From an uncultured Paracoccaceae bacterium (lineage in GTDB: Bacteria > Pseudomonadota > Alphaproteobacteria > Rhodobacterales > Rhodobacteraceae): a DNA stretch of 64,000 nt. Location: contig CANMTR010000010.1 in NCBI GenBank assembly GCA_947500825.1, positions 1-64,000 of the forward strand, written 5' to 3'. This document shows, piece by piece, positions 42,691 through 52,831 of the stretch (position 1 is its first letter; the number at the start of each line of letters is the position of its first letter). Made by a program: the position numbers and the translations under genes. A model generated the notes under the pieces. The model made no database searches. It had not been told where the DNA came from and saw only the letters and a program-made list of their open reading frames with translations.

Positions 42691-44640
42691 TCATACATCC
42701 AACTCCTCCACGAACTTCGCGTTCTGGGAGATATACTCGAACCGTAGCTCGGGTTTCTTGCCCATGAGCCGCTCCACCAGGTCGCCGGTCTCTCCGGGCT
42801 CGTCGTCCACGATGCGGACGCGGATGAGCTTGCGGGTGGCGGGGTTCATGGTGGTGTCCTTGAGGTCCTTGGCGTCCATCTCGCCCAGGCCCTTGAAGCG
42901 GGACACGTCGATCTTTCCCTTGCCGCCCAGGCCCTTCTTCATCCACGCGTCCTTCTCCGCCTCGTCGAGGGCGTAGACGCGCTTGGCCCCTTGGGTCAGG
43001 CGGTAGAGGGGCGGGCAGGCGAGGTAGAGGTGGCCCTGGTCGATCAGGGGGCGCATCTGGGCGTAGAAGAACGTCATCAGCAGCGAGGCGATATGGGCGC
43101 CGTCCACGTCGGCGTCGGTCATGATGATGATGCGGTCGTAGCGCAGGTCGTCGACGTTGAACTTGGTGCCCATGCCCACGCCGAGGGCCTGGCAGAGGTC
43201 GTTGATCTCCTGGTTCTGGCCGAGCTTGGAGGAGGCCGCGCCCAGGACGTTGAGGATCTTGCCCCTGAGCGGCAGGAGGGCCTGGGTCTCGCGCAGGCGG
43301 GCCATCTTGGCCGATCCGCCCGCGCTGTCGCCCTCCACGATGAACAGCTCGGTGTTGGGGCGCGTCTTGGTGGAGCAGTCCACCAGCTTGCCGGGCAGGC
43401 GCAGGCGCTTGGTGGCGGACTTCCTCTGGGTCTCCTTTTCCTGCCGCCGCTTGAGGCGCTCCTCGGCGCGCAGGACGAGGAAGTCGAGGATCGCGCCGGC
43501 GGACTTGGTGTCGGAGGCGAGCCAGGTGTCGAAGCGGTCGCGGACGGCATTCTCCACCAGCTTGGAGGCGGCGTTGGTGGCGAGCCGGTCCTTGGTCTGG
43601 CCCACGAACTCGGGCTCGGCCACGAAGCACGAGACCAGCGCGCAGCCCCCCGCGGTGAGGTCCTCGCGGGTGATGTTGGCGGCCTTCTTGACGCCCGACC
43701 GCTCGCCGTGGGCGCGCAGGCCCTTCAGGATCGCGGCCCAGAACCCGGCCTCGTGGGTGCCGCCCTCGGGCGTGGGGACGGTGTTGCAGTAGGATTGCAG
43801 GAACCCGTCGCGCGAGGGCGTCCAGTTGATGGCCCATTCGACCTTGCCCGGCGCGCCCTTGAACGCCACCGACCCCGCGAAGGGCGCGTCGGCGTAGGTG
43901 GCGGCCTGGCCCAGCGTTTCCTTGAGGTAGTCGGCGAGGCCGCCGGGGAAGTGGAACGTGGCCTCGCGCGGGGTCTCGCCGTCGTCGACATGGCTCTTCC
44001 AGCGGATCTCGACGCCCGAGAAGAGGTAGGCCTTGGAGCGCACCATCTGGAACAGGCGGGCGGGTTTCAGCGCCAGTTTCCCGAAGATCTCCGGGTCGGG
44101 GTGGAAGGTGACGGAGGTGCCGCGCCGGTTGGGGGCCTGGCCCGCGTCGTGGACCGGGCCCTGGGGCTTGCCGCGGGAGAAGTCCTGCGCCACCAGCTTG
44201 CGGTCGCGGGCGACCTCGACGCGCAAGGTGTCGGAGAGCGCGTTGACCACCGAGATGCCCACGCCGTGCAGGCCGCCCGAGGTCTCGTAGGCCTTGCCCC
44301 CGAACTTGCCGCCCGCGTGCAGCGTGCACAGGATGACCTCCAGCGCGGATTTGCCGGGGAACTTGGGGTGCGGGTCGGTGGGGATGCCGCGGCCGTTGTC
44401 GCGCACGGTGCAGGCGCCGCCCTCGTGGATCTCGACCTCGATGCGGTTGGCGTGGCCGGCGACGGCCTCGTCCATGGAGTTGTCGAGCACCTCGGCCACC
44501 AGGTGGTGCAGCGCGCGCTCGTCGGTGCCGCCGATATACATGCCGGGGCGCTTGCGGACGGGCTCCAGCCCCTCGAGCACCTCGATGGAGGAGGCGTCGT
44601 AGGCGGGCTCCTTGCCGCCCTGGAGAAGGTCGTCGGCCAT
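42691..44640 (-). CDS. parE: DNA topoisomerase IV subunit B
   Basis: The ATPase subunit of topoisomerase IV, which unlinks daughter chromosomes, 649 residues. It shows [21 protein letters not shown] and GLHGVGISVVNALS in the ATPase domain, and [28 protein letters not shown] and KGLGEMDAKDLKDTTMNP in the Toprim region. The shorter length and [15 protein letters not shown] set it apart from the GyrB at 2102. The start at 44640 follows AGGACC. The coding sequence is complete although the AT-rich islet begins directly after the stop codon. Confidence 0.95.
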   Translation of the reverse strand: MADDLLQGGKEPAYDASSIEVLEGLEPVRKRPGMYIGGTDERALHHLVAEVLDNSMDEAVAGHANRIEVEIHEGGACTVRDNGRGIPTDPHPKFPGKSALEVILCTLHAGGKFGGKAYETSGGLHGVGISVVNALSDTLRVEVARDRKLVAQDFSRGKPQGPVHDAGQAPNRRGTSVTFHPDPEIFGKLALKPARLFQMVRSKAYLFSGVEIRWKSHVDDGETPREATFHFPGGLADYLKETLGQAATYADAPFAGSVAFKGAPGKVEWAINWTPSRDGFLQSYCNTVPTPEGGTHEAGFWAAILKGLRAHGERSGVKKAANITREDLTAGGCALVSCFVAEPEFVGQTKDRLATNAASKLVENAVRDRFDTWLASDTKSAGAILDFLVLRAEERLKRRQEKETQRKSATKRLRLPGKLVDCSTKTRPNTELFIVEGDSAGGSAKMARLRETQALLPLRGKILNVLGAASSKLGQNQEINDLCQALGVGMGTKFNVDDLRYDRIIIMTDADVDGAHIASLLMTFFYAQMRPLIDQGHLYLACPPLYRLTQGAKRVYALDEAEKDAWMKKGLGGKGKIDVSRFKGLGEMDAKDLKDTTMNPATRKLIRVRIVDDEPGETGDLVERLMGKKPELRFEYISQNAKFVEELDV

Positions 44641-44722
44641 GGTCGGGGTCCTGTCGTCGAGGTCCTTGGGGTCGGGCGGGAGTGTGTCAGGCCGGCGAGG
44701 GCGCGGCAAGCGTCAGGGGGTG

Positions 44723-45847
44723 TCAGGGCCGCGCGACGGCCCCGGCCAGGGCCGACATGAGGAGCGCCAGGGCGCCGATGAGCGCGAAGGCCGCCGGCAG
44801 GGAGGCGGCGGCGGCGATGCCGCCGATCAGCGCCGGCCCGAGGAGCATGCCGCCGTAGCCCAGCGTGGCGACGGAGGCGATGGCGCGGCCCGCCGGAACG
44901 CCGGGCTCGGCCGCGGCGCGGGTGACGACGACGGGAAAGACGACCGCGTAGCCCAGGCCCAGGAGCGCGAAGCCCCCGAGGGCGGCGCCGAAGCCCGGCA
45001 GCGCGATCAGGCAGGCGATGCCGCAGGCCGCGGAGAGGCCGCTGGCGCGGATCGCGGCCACGGGGCCGATGCGGGCCACGACCCGGTCGCCCAGGAGGCG
45101 CATGGCCACCATCGTGGCGGAGAAGGCCGCGAACCCCAGCGCGGCGCGGGCCTCGCCGGTGCCGGTCACGTCGATGAGGAACACCGCCGACCAGTCGGCC
45201 ATGGCGCCCTCGCCCACCGCGGAGGAGAAGCCGACGAGGCCCGCCAGCGCCAGGGCGCCGCGGGGCAGCGCGAAGGCGGGCGCCTCCTCGGCCGTGGTGT
45301 CCGAGGCCCAGGGCGCCCGCGCCAGGAGGACGGTGGCGAGACCGGCGGCGAGGCCCGCAACCCAGAAGTGGAGCGCGGGCGGCGCGTCGAGGGCGATGGC
45401 GGCCCAGCCCGAGCCGGCGCCGATCCCGGCGGCGAGGGAATAGACGGCGTGGAACGACGACATGATGGGGCGGGCGGCGGCGCGCTCCACCTCCGCCGCC
45501 CAGGCGTTCATGGCCACGTCGGAGGCGCCGTAGGCCGCGCCGAAGAGCGCCAGCCCGAGGGCCAGGGCGAGGGCGGAGGGCCAGAACGGCAGGGCGAGGA
45601 AGGCCGCGAGGTAGAGCGCGATGCCCACGCGGGAGACGCGAGCCGCGCCGTGGCGGTCCGACAGGCGCCCGGCGGTGTGGAACGCCGCGATGGCCCCGCC
45701 GGCCACGCAGAGGAGCAGGAGGCCGAGCGTGCCGGGGGTGAGGGAGAAGCGGTCCACGAAGGCGGGGATGCGCGTGGCCCAGACGCCGAAGAGGCCGCCG
45801 TTCAGGGCGAAGACGGCCGCGACGGCGAGGCGGGGCGAGTGGATCAT
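44723..45847 (-). CDS. MFS transporter, YbjJ-like
   Basis: A 374-residue major facilitator protein with about 12 hydrophobic helices. The opening VFALNGGLFGVWATRIPAFV and the RLSDRHGAARVSRVGIALY loop (about 60-78) resemble the YbjJ/FucP-related branch, whose substrates are mostly unknown. It lies 21 bp downstream of the DeoR-type regulator gene on the same strand and is probably co-transcribed with it. The substrate may be a sugar or sugar derivative, judging by the regulator class only. Confidence 0.82.
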   Translation of the reverse strand: MIHSPRLAVAAVFALNGGLFGVWATRIPAFVDRFSLTPGTLGLLLLCVAGGAIAAFHTAGRLSDRHGAARVSRVGIALYLAAFLALPFWPSALALALGLALFGAAYGASDVAMNAWAAEVERAAARPIMSSFHAVYSLAAGIGAGSGWAAIALDAPPALHFWVAGLAAGLATVLLARAPWASDTTAEEAPAFALPRGALALAGLVGFSSAVGEGAMADWSAVFLIDVTGTGEARAALGFAAFSATMVAMRLLGDRVVARIGPVAAIRASGLSAACGIACLIALPGFGAALGGFALLGLGYAVVFPVVVTRAAAEPGVPAGRAIASVATLGYGGMLLGPALIGGIAAAASLPAAFALIGALALLMSALAGAVARP

Positions 45848-45868
45848 GGCGGGGTCCTCGTCCGACGG

Positions 45869-46624
45869 TCAGGGAAGGGCGATGCCCAGGGCGGCGAAGG
45901 GGGCGGTGGCGCCCGCCTCCGCGTCGGTGAGGAGGGTGTCGATCTCCTCCGGCGGAAGGGTCAGGTGGCGGGCGCGGCGCCCGAGCTTGGCGGCCCCGGC
46001 AAGCACCATCGTGCGCGCGGCGGCCCCGGCCATGGCGCGCTTGACCCCCGATTCGGCGTGGTCGTCCGAGGACAGGCCCGCCGCCGCGTCGAGGCCGCAG
46101 GCGCCCAGGATCGCGATATCGGCGAAATGGGCGGCGATGGCGGCCTGGGCCTCCGCCCCGGTGGCGATGCCGCCGCGCCCGCTCACCGGGCCGCCGACCA
46201 CGATCGTGGCGATGCCGCGTCCGTGAGTTATGGCGGCCACGTGGGGCGAGGGGGTGACGATCAGCCGGTCGGGCAAAGGCTCCAGCACGCGGGCGAGGGC
46301 GGCCACGGTGGTGCCGCCGTCGAGGATCAGGGTGCGCGCACCCCCCAGCGCGGCGGCGGCGCGGCGCACGAGCCCCTCGGGCAGGGGGGCGGCGCGCTCG
46401 CGCAAGGGGGCGGCCGGCGTGGCCGGGACCGCGCCGCCGCGCACTCGCCGGGCGCGGCCCGCCGCCTCCAGCGCGGCGAGGTCGCGGCGGATCGTGTCCA
46501 CCGAGACGCCCGTCTCGCGGGCGAGGTCGGCGATCGAGAGCGTGGCGCCCCGGCCCAGCCGGTCGGCCAGCCAGTCCCGGCGCAGGTCGGGGATCGCGAG
46601 GCGGGAGGGGAGGTGCTGGGTCAT
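45869..46624 (-). CDS. DeoR/GlpR-type transcriptional regulator
   Basis: A 251-residue repressor. The N-terminal winged helix-turn-helix holds LSIADLARETGVSVDTIRRD and LAALEAAGRARRVRGGAV, the DeoR signature. The C-terminal effector domain shows TLILDGGTTVAALARVL, a sugar-phosphate-binding isomerase-like loop. It is divergent from the dehydrogenase at 46728 across 103 bp, so it likely controls both that gene and the MFS gene downstream. The effector is unknown. Confidence 0.9.
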   Translation of the reverse strand: MTQHLPSRLAIPDLRRDWLADRLGRGATLSIADLARETGVSVDTIRRDLAALEAAGRARRVRGGAVPATPAAPLRERAAPLPEGLVRRAAAALGGARTLILDGGTTVAALARVLEPLPDRLIVTPSPHVAAITHGRGIATIVVGGPVSGRGGIATGAEAQAAIAAHFADIAILGACGLDAAAGLSSDDHAESGVKRAMAGAAARTMVLAGAAKLGRRARHLTLPPEEIDTLLTDAEAGATAPFAALGIALP

Positions 46625-46632
46625 GCTGTTTT

Positions 46633-46656
46633 ATGCATGGACATGCGCGTATATGC
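46633..46656. promoter_or_regulatory. possible DeoR-type operator
   Basis: In the regulator/dehydrogenase divergent region, GCAT and ATGC face each other across GGAC (46635-46646), with further TATGC-like copies at 46633 and 46652. Such short spaced repeats next to a DeoR-family gene may be its operator. The match is short. Confidence 0.35.
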
Positions 46657-46727
46657 CGTCAAGTGCCGGTTTTGCCTTTGGGCGGCCCGCGCCTAGATGC
46701 CGGGCGTCACCTGCAAGGAGGGTCGAG

Positions 46728-47612
46728 ATGCGCGTGTTCTTCACCGGCGGAAGCGGCAAGGCGGGGCGGCACGTGGTGCCGCACCTGATCGAGCAGGGTC
46801 ATCGCGTCACCAATTTCGACCTGCAGCCGCTGGAGGCCCCGGGGGTGCACAACCTGACGGGCGATCTGACCGATGCGGGGCAGGTGTGGTCGGCGCTGAC
46901 CCAGCCGTCGGATTTCGACGACCTGGAGGACGGCAAGGGCATCGTCCCCTACGACGCGGTGGTCCATTTCGCCGCCATTCCGCGGATCATGATCAAGTCC
47001 GACCAGGAGACGTTCCGCGTCAATACGATGGGGACCTACAACGTGATCCAGGCGGCGCTGGGCCTCGGCATCCGCAAGGTGATCTTCGCCTCGAGCGAGA
47101 CGACCTACGGGATCTGCTTCGCCGACGGGGAGCGCAAGCCCGACTACGTCCCCGTGGACGAGGAGCACCCCACGGTCCCCGGCGACAGCTATGCCATGTC
47201 GAAGGTGTGCAACGAGGTGACGGCGCGCAGCTTCCAGCACCGCTCCCGCGCCGATATCTACGGCCTGCGGATCAACAACGTGATCGAGCCCCACGAATAC
47301 GGCGAGATGTTCCCCGCCTTCGTGAAGGACCCCGGCTTGAGGCGGCGCAACATCTTCGCCTATATCGACGCGCGCGACCTCGGCCGGATGGTGGAGTGCT
47401 GCCTCGCGACCGACGGGCTGGGATACGAGGTGTTCAACGTGGCCAACGCCGACCCGTCGGTGGACCTGACGAGCGCCGAGATCGCGGAGCGGTTCTACGG
47501 CGGTGTGCCGATGATGCGCGAGATGGGCGAGCGGGAGACGTTCTATTCCATCGAGAAGGCCTGCCGGATGGTGGGCTTCGCGCCGCAGGTCGCCTGGCGC
47601 GACGAGATCTGA
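46728..47612 (+). CDS. NAD-dependent epimerase/dehydratase family protein
   Basis: A 294-residue extended SDR protein. The nucleotide-binding loop is MRVFFTGGSGKAGRHVV, and the catalytic pair is in SYAMSKVCNE (Tyr-x3-Lys, about 158-162), with the Ser of FASSETTYG upstream. Such proteins act on nucleotide sugars, sugar acids or similar compounds. An AAGGAGGG ribosome binding site precedes the ATG. It is divergent from the DeoR-type regulator, which suggests carbohydrate or sugar acid catabolism, but the substrate is unknown. Confidence 0.85.
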   Translation: MRVFFTGGSGKAGRHVVPHLIEQGHRVTNFDLQPLEAPGVHNLTGDLTDAGQVWSALTQPSDFDDLEDGKGIVPYDAVVHFAAIPRIMIKSDQETFRVNTMGTYNVIQAALGLGIRKVIFASSETTYGICFADGERKPDYVPVDEEHPTVPGDSYAMSKVCNEVTARSFQHRSRADIYGLRINNVIEPHEYGEMFPAFVKDPGLRRRNIFAYIDARDLGRMVECCLATDGLGYEVFNVANADPSVDLTSAEIAERFYGGVPMMREMGERETFYSIEKACRMVGFAPQVAWRDEI

Positions 47613-47707
47613 GCCCGCGCGCGGGCGACAGGCGCCGCGACGGCGTATCTGGAGAAAGCAAGGAAGCGCGCGCCCGGAGGTGACGGGACGCGCGCGGGGG
47701 CCGGGGC

Positions 47708-49069
47708 ATGACGATCCGCGAACACTTGGCGCGCCTCGTGGCGCTGGGCCTGCCGCTGGTGGGCAGCCAGGTGGCGCAGATGGCGATCGGGGTCACCGAC
47801 ACGGTGATGCTGGCCCGCTACGACGTGGAGGCGCTGGCGGGGCAGGTCCTGGGCTCGTCGCTGTTCGTGCTGCTCTTGCTGCTGGGGGCGGGCTTCGGCT
47901 GGTCGATCATGGGGATCGTGGCGGCGGCGGAGGCGCGCGGCGATGCCGCCGAGATCCGGCGGGTGACGCGCATGGCGCTGTGGCTTTCCACCGCCTTCGG
48001 GGTTCTGGCGATGCCGGTGTTCCTGGTGGCGGGGCCGCTCTTTGGGTTGCTGGGCCAGGCGCCGGTGCCGGCGGAGCTGGCGGGACGTTACCTCGGCATC
48101 CAGGGCTGGTCGCTGTTCCCGGCGCTGTGGATCATGGTGCTGCGCTCCTACCTGGCGGGGATCGGGCGCACGCGGGCGGTGTTCTGGACCACGCTGATGG
48201 CGCTGGGGCTGAACGGGGTGTTGAACTACGCCTTGATCTTCGGCCGGCTGGGCGCGCCGGAGATGGGCGTCGCCGGGGCGGCGCTGGGATCGCTGATCGG
48301 CACCGCGGCCTGGGCGCTCGCGCTTGGCGCCTGCGCGGTGCGCGCGGTGCCCGACCATGCCCTGCTGACGCGGATCTGGCGGCCCGACGGCGCGGCGCTG
48401 GGCCGGGTGCTGCGGCTGGGCCTGCCCATCGGGATCACCACGGTGGCGGAGGCGGGGCTGTTCTCGGCCTCGTCGGTGATGATGGGATGGCTGGGGACGG
48501 TGCCGCTGGCCGCCCACGGGATCGCGCTCCAGATCACCTCGATCACGTTCATGGTCCATGTGGGCCTGAGCCAGGCGGCCACGATCCGGGCGGGCAACGC
48601 GGCGGGACGGGGCGACGCGGACGGGTTGCGCCTGGGCGCGGGCGTGGCGCTGGGCCTGTCGGCGGCCTTCGTGGCGGCGACGGTGGCGATGCTCCTGTCG
48701 GTGCCGGGGCCGCTCTATGCCCTGTTCCTGGGCGCGGACGAGCCGGCGCGGGCGGAGGTGGTGGCGCTGGGCGCGGGGCTGTTGGCGGCGGCGGCCCTGT
48801 TCCAGCTCGTGGACGCGGCGCAGGTCATGGCGCTGGGCCTTCTGCGGGGGGTGCAGGACACGGCCGTCCCGATGTGGCTGGCCGCGATCAGCTACTGGGC
48901 GGTGGGTGCGCCCGCGGCCTGGGCGATGGGCTTCGCCCTGGGCCTGGGCGGCGTGGGCATCTGGCTGGGGCTGGCCGCGGGGCTGGGGACGGCGGCGGTG
49001 ACGATGCAGGCGCGGTTCTGGCGCGGCGCTCAGAACGGGGCGTCGTCATACGTGACCTCGGCCAGGTAG
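47708..49069 (+). CDS. MATE family efflux transporter
   Basis: A 453-residue multidrug and toxic compound extrusion protein with 12 predicted helices in two similar halves. The N-terminal [20 protein letters not shown] and the [19 protein letters not shown] region are typical of NorM-type pumps. They export cations or drugs using a sodium or proton gradient. Its last 40 bp overlap the 3' end of truA on the other strand, an unusually long convergent overlap. Confidence 0.88.
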   Translation: MTIREHLARLVALGLPLVGSQVAQMAIGVTDTVMLARYDVEALAGQVLGSSLFVLLLLLGAGFGWSIMGIVAAAEARGDAAEIRRVTRMALWLSTAFGVLAMPVFLVAGPLFGLLGQAPVPAELAGRYLGIQGWSLFPALWIMVLRSYLAGIGRTRAVFWTTLMALGLNGVLNYALIFGRLGAPEMGVAGAALGSLIGTAAWALALGACAVRAVPDHALLTRIWRPDGAALGRVLRLGLPIGITTVAEAGLFSASSVMMGWLGTVPLAAHGIALQITSITFMVHVGLSQAATIRAGNAAGRGDADGLRLGAGVALGLSAAFVAATVAMLLSVPGPLYALFLGADEPARAEVVALGAGLLAAAALFQLVDAAQVMALGLLRGVQDTAVPMWLAAISYWAVGAPAAWAMGFALGLGGVGIWLGLAAGLGTAAVTMQARFWRGAQNGASSYVTSAR

Positions 49070-49794
49070 AGGCCCTGCGGCGGGGCGACGGGGCCGCAGG
49101 CGGCGCGGTCGCGCGCGGCGAGGGCACGGGACATGTCGTCCGGCGTCCAGGCGCCCGAGCCGACCCGGACGAGGCTGCCCGCGAAGCTGCGGACCTGGTT
49201 GTGCAGGAACGAGCGCGCCGCGACATGGAGGCGGATCTCGGACCCGCCGGGCGCGGGGTGCTCCTCCACGTCGAGCCGGTCGAGGGTCTTGACCGGGGAG
49301 GCGGCCTGGCACTGGGCGGCGCGGAAGGTGGTGAAGTCGTGGTGACCGAGGAGCCGGTGGGCGGCCTGCTGCATGGCGGCGGCGTCGAGGGGGGCGCGCA
49401 CCTGCCAGGCGAGGCCGCGGTCGTGCACTAGGGGCGCGCGGCGGCGCACGATCCGGTAAAGGTAGCGCCGGGCGGTGGCCGAGAAGCGGGCGTGCCAGTC
49501 GGGCGCGACGCGCGCGCAGGCGGCGACGGCCACCGGCGCGGGCTTCAGGTGGTAGTTGAGCGCCTCGGCGAGGCGGAACGGGTCCCAGTCCTTCGCGAGG
49601 TCGGCATGGGCGACCTGGCCCAGGGCGTGGACGCCCGAATCGGTGCGCCCGGCGGCGGCGATGGAGGGCACGCCCGCCTCCAGCCGCGCCAGCGCGGCCT
49701 CCACCGCGCCCTGGACGGAGGGCTGGTCGGCCTGGCGCTGCCAGCCCGCGAAGGGGGCGCCGTCGTACTCGATGCGGAAGGCGTAGCGGGGCAT
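49030..49794 (-). CDS. truA: tRNA pseudouridine(38-40) synthase TruA
   Basis: A 254-residue enzyme that makes pseudouridine at positions 38-40 of the tRNA anticodon arm. It contains [17 protein letters not shown] at the start, the catalytic aspartate in [15 protein letters not shown] (about residue 52), RYLYRIV and [19 protein letters not shown], all strongly conserved in TruA. The start at 49794 is fixed by the [12 protein letters not shown] opening. It lies downstream of petC on the same strand but with an 83-bp gap. Confidence 0.95.
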   Translation of the reverse strand: MPRYAFRIEYDGAPFAGWQRQADQPSVQGAVEAALARLEAGVPSIAAAGRTDSGVHALGQVAHADLAKDWDPFRLAEALNYHLKPAPVAVAACARVAPDWHARFSATARRYLYRIVRRRAPLVHDRGLAWQVRAPLDAAAMQQAAHRLLGHHDFTTFRAAQCQAASPVKTLDRLDVEEHPAPGGSEIRLHVAARSFLHNQVRSFAGSLVRVGSGAWTPDDMSRALAARDRAACGPVAPPQGLYLAEVTYDDAPF

Positions 49795-49877
49795 GGGAGG
49801 GCAGGGTCCGGAACGCGAACGGCGCAGGCCCGAGGGGCCCGCGCCGCGACAGGGTGGGACGGGAGGCGCCGGGCGCC

Positions 49878-50693
49878 TTACTCGGCGGGCGTGTCCTTGA
49901 TCTTGCGCTTGTGGGGCGCCCAGATCCGCTTGTTGGTGAGGTAGAGCAGCACGGCCAGCACGCCCAGCATGAGGACGCCCGCGAACCCCGCCTGCTTGCG
50001 CGCGGCGAGCTTGGGCTCGGCCGTCCACATGAGGAAGGCGGCCACATCCATGGACGCCTGCTCCACCGTGGCCTCGGTGCCGTCGGCATAGGTCACGTCG
50101 TCGCCGTAGAGCGGCGGCGGCATGGCGATCCAGCCGCCCGGATAGGCGGTGTTCTCGTAGAAGGTGGCGCCGGCCTGCTGGCGATCCTCGCCGGTATAGC
50201 CCGTGAGCAGGGAGGCGATGTATTCCGGGCCGCCCATGCCGCGCAGGAACTGGTTGATCCCGAGGCCGTAGGGGCCGTGGAAGCCGGCCCGTGCCTTGGC
50301 CATCAGGCTGAGGTCGGGGGCGTTCGAGATCGCCGATTCGGGGAAGTGGTCCACCGGGGTGGCGGCGCGGAAGTCGCCCTCGCCCTCCAGCAGGGTCTCG
50401 TCGAAGACCTCGTAGTTGGCGGCGTAGGCGCGGACCTGCGCCTCGGGCAGGCCGGGACCGCTGTCGTCGCCCAGGGTGCGGAAGGGAACGTATTGCAGCC
50501 CGTGGCAGGCGGAGCAGACCTCGGTGAAGACCTGCAGGCCGCGCTGGAGCTGGAACTGGTCGTAGCTGCCGAACGGCCCCTCGAACGGGAAGTCGTAGTC
50601 GACGACGTGGCTCTCCTCCTCCGCGGCGAGGGCCGCGGAGGGGGCGATCAGGAGCGCGACGAGGGCCGCCTTTAGCATTGTGTGAAGCGTCAT
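49878..50693 (-). CDS. petC: cytochrome c1 of the bc1 complex
   Basis: The c-type haem subunit of respiratory complex III, 271 residues. A signal peptide (about 1-23, ending LAA) is followed by the haem site CSACH in [20 protein letters not shown], the axial Met region [11 protein letters not shown] and one C-terminal transmembrane anchor (about 240-258). The ATG at 50693 follows GAGGGA. It is the third gene of the petABC operon, 11 bp after petB, and hands electrons to a cytochrome c. Confidence 0.97.
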   Translation of the reverse strand: MTLHTMLKAALVALLIAPSAALAAEEESHVVDYDFPFEGPFGSYDQFQLQRGLQVFTEVCSACHGLQYVPFRTLGDDSGPGLPEAQVRAYAANYEVFDETLLEGEGDFRAATPVDHFPESAISNAPDLSLMAKARAGFHGPYGLGINQFLRGMGGPEYIASLLTGYTGEDRQQAGATFYENTAYPGGWIAMPPPLYGDDVTYADGTEATVEQASMDVAAFLMWTAEPKLAARKQAGFAGVLMLGVLAVLLYLTNKRIWAPHKRKIKDTPAE

Positions 50694-50704
50694 TGTCGTC
50701 CCTC

Positions 50705-52048
50705 TTACTCCGCCGGGGTGCCGACGGTCTGGGTGCCGCCCGTCGCCGGGGCGTAGTGCGTGGCGTAGTCGTCCTCGATCGTCGCGGGCTGGGCCAGCGG
50801 CTTCTCGATCACGCCGAGGAGCGGCAGGATGACCAGGAAATACGCGAACCAGTAGGCCGTGGCGATGAGCGAGATGGTGGCGTAGGGCTCCTCGGCGGGC
50901 ATGGCGCCGCACCACATCAGGATGAAGAAGTTCACGAAGAAGAGCGCGAAACACCACTTGAACATTGGCCGGTAGCGGCCCGAGCGGATCGACGACGTGT
51001 CGAGCCAGGGCGCCATGGCCATGACCGCGATGGCGCCGAACATCGCCAGCACGCCGAAGAACTTGGCGTCGATGATGCCGCCCGTCACGAAGCTGGCGAT
51101 CTGGACCACCCAGACCTCGGAGGTGAAGGCGCGCAGGATCGCGTAGAACGGCAGGAAGTACCATTCGGGCACGATATGCGCGGGCGTCTGCAGCGGGTTG
51201 GCCTCGATGTAGTTGTCGGGGTGGCCGAGGTAGTTGGGCATGAAGCCCACCACGGCGAAGAACACCGCCAGGATCACCGCCAGGGCGAACAGGTCCTTGA
51301 TGACGAAGTAGGGCCAGAAGGGCAGCGTGTCCTTGGCGGCATCTTCCTTGGAGGTGCGCCGCACCTCGACGCCGGTGGGGTTGTTGTTGCCCGTGGTGTG
51401 GAAGGCCCAGATGTGCACGACCGTCAGGCCCACCAGGATCATGGGCATGAGGTAGTGGAGCGAGAAGAACCGCGTCAGGGTGTATTCCCCCACCGCCGGA
51501 CCGCCCAGAAGCCAAGTCTGGATCGATTCCCCGATGAAGGGGATGGCGCCGAAGAGGCCGGTGATCACCGTGGCGCCCCAGAACGACATCTGCCCCCAGG
51601 GCAGGACGTAGCCCATGAAGGCGGTGCCCATCATCAGCAGGTACATCAGGATGCCGATGATCCACGTGACCTCGCGCGGTTCCTTGTAGGAGCCGTAGTA
51701 GAGGTTGCGGAAGATGTGCAGGTACACCGCCACGAAGAACAGCGACGCGCCGTTGGCGTGCAGGTAGCGCAGCATGAAGCCGCCGTTCACGTCGCGCATG
51801 ATGTGCTCGACGGAGGCGAAGGCCGTTTCGGTGGAGGGGATGTAGTGCATGACCAGCACCACGCCGGTGGCGATCTGCAGCACCAGCGTGAAGGTCAGGA
51901 CGATGCCCCAGATCCACATCCAGTTGAGGTTCTTGGGCGTGGGGATCATCACCGTGTCGTAGAGGACCCCCATGATCGGGAGGCGGCGGTGCAGCCAGCG
52001 CTCGCCCCCGGTCTTCGGCTCGTAATGGTCGTGCGGGATTCCGGCCAT
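50705..52048 (-). CDS. petB: cytochrome b of the bc1 complex
   Basis: The quinone-binding, di-haem membrane subunit of complex III, 447 residues with eight or more helices. The [15 protein letters not shown] motif of the Qo site is intact, as are the paired His ligands in helices B and D. Length fits the full-length mitochondrial-type cytochrome b rather than the split b6. A strong AAGGAGG precedes the ATG. It lies 12 bp after petA. Confidence 0.98.
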   Translation of the reverse strand: MAGIPHDHYEPKTGGERWLHRRLPIMGVLYDTVMIPTPKNLNWMWIWGIVLTFTLVLQIATGVVLVMHYIPSTETAFASVEHIMRDVNGGFMLRYLHANGASLFFVAVYLHIFRNLYYGSYKEPREVTWIIGILMYLLMMGTAFMGYVLPWGQMSFWGATVITGLFGAIPFIGESIQTWLLGGPAVGEYTLTRFFSLHYLMPMILVGLTVVHIWAFHTTGNNNPTGVEVRRTSKEDAAKDTLPFWPYFVIKDLFALAVILAVFFAVVGFMPNYLGHPDNYIEANPLQTPAHIVPEWYFLPFYAILRAFTSEVWVVQIASFVTGGIIDAKFFGVLAMFGAIAVMAMAPWLDTSSIRSGRYRPMFKWCFALFFVNFFILMWCGAMPAEEPYATISLIATAYWFAYFLVILPLLGVIEKPLAQPATIEDDYATHYAPATGGTQTVGTPAE

Positions 52049-52060
52049 GTTCGGTCCTCC

Positions 52061-52639
52061 TTATCCCAGGACGATGGTGGTGTCGCCGTCGAACGCCGCG
52101 ACGGGAACGGGCAGGTTCTCGGGCGCGGGGCCGCGGCGGATGCGCCCGGCGGTGTCGTAGTGCGACCCGTGGCAGGGGCAGAACCAGCCGTTGAAGTCGC
52201 CCGCGCCGTCGCCGAGGGGCACGCAGCCCAGATGCGTGCACACGCCCATCATCACCAGCCATTCCTCGCCGCCGGTCCCCTCGGAGGAGGCCAGGGCGCG
52301 GTTCTGGTCGGTGGCGGCGGCCTCGCCGTCGATGTTGGCGTTGCGCGCCACCGGGTCGGGCAGGGTGGAGACGTCGACTTCGTTGGCCTCGGCGATCTCG
52401 TCCTCGGTGCGGCGGCGGATGAACACCGGCTTGCCCAGCCACTGGATCGTGAGCTGGGTGCCCGGATCGACGCCGGCCACGTCCACGCGGACCGAGGACA
52501 GCGCCTGCACGTTGGCGGCGGGGTTCATCTGGTTGACCAGTGGCCAGACGGCCGCGCCGACGGCCACGGTGCCGGCGCCGGCGGTCGCGTAGTAGAGGAA
52601 GTCGCGGCGCGTGCCGCCGTGGTCGTCAGCGTGGGACAC
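52061..52639 (-). CDS. petA: Rieske iron-sulfur protein of the bc1 complex
   Basis: The Rieske [2Fe-2S] subunit of complex III, 192 residues. The N-terminus carries a twin-arginine signal-anchor ([20 protein letters not shown]). Cluster ligands are in CTHLGC and CPCHGSHYD, with the disulphide cysteines in the same boxes. The start is a GTG at 52639, ten bases after AAGGAG, which yields the family-like [17 protein letters not shown]. It is the first gene of petABC. Confidence 0.97.
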   Translation of the reverse strand: MSHADDHGGTRRDFLYYATAGAGTVAVGAAVWPLVNQMNPAANVQALSSVRVDVAGVDPGTQLTIQWLGKPVFIRRRTEDEIAEANEVDVSTLPDPVARNANIDGEAAATDQNRALASSEGTGGEEWLVMMGVCTHLGCVPLGDGAGDFNGWFCPCHGSHYDTAGRIRRGPAPENLPVPVAAFDGDTTIVLG

Positions 52640-52831
52640 GGGGTCATTCTCCTTCTTGCGGGCCGTCCGGCGGGGCACGCGCGCCGTCGGGTCCCGCCCG
52701 CGCCACGCGCGCGCGCCAGGGTCGCAGTCCGGCGCGTTGAGCGCTGTCTAGCCCCCTTCGCCGCGTGGGTCCAGCGGACAAAGCCGCGCGGGACTAGCCC
52801 GCTCGGGGCGACATTCAACGAAGGCGCGCGT

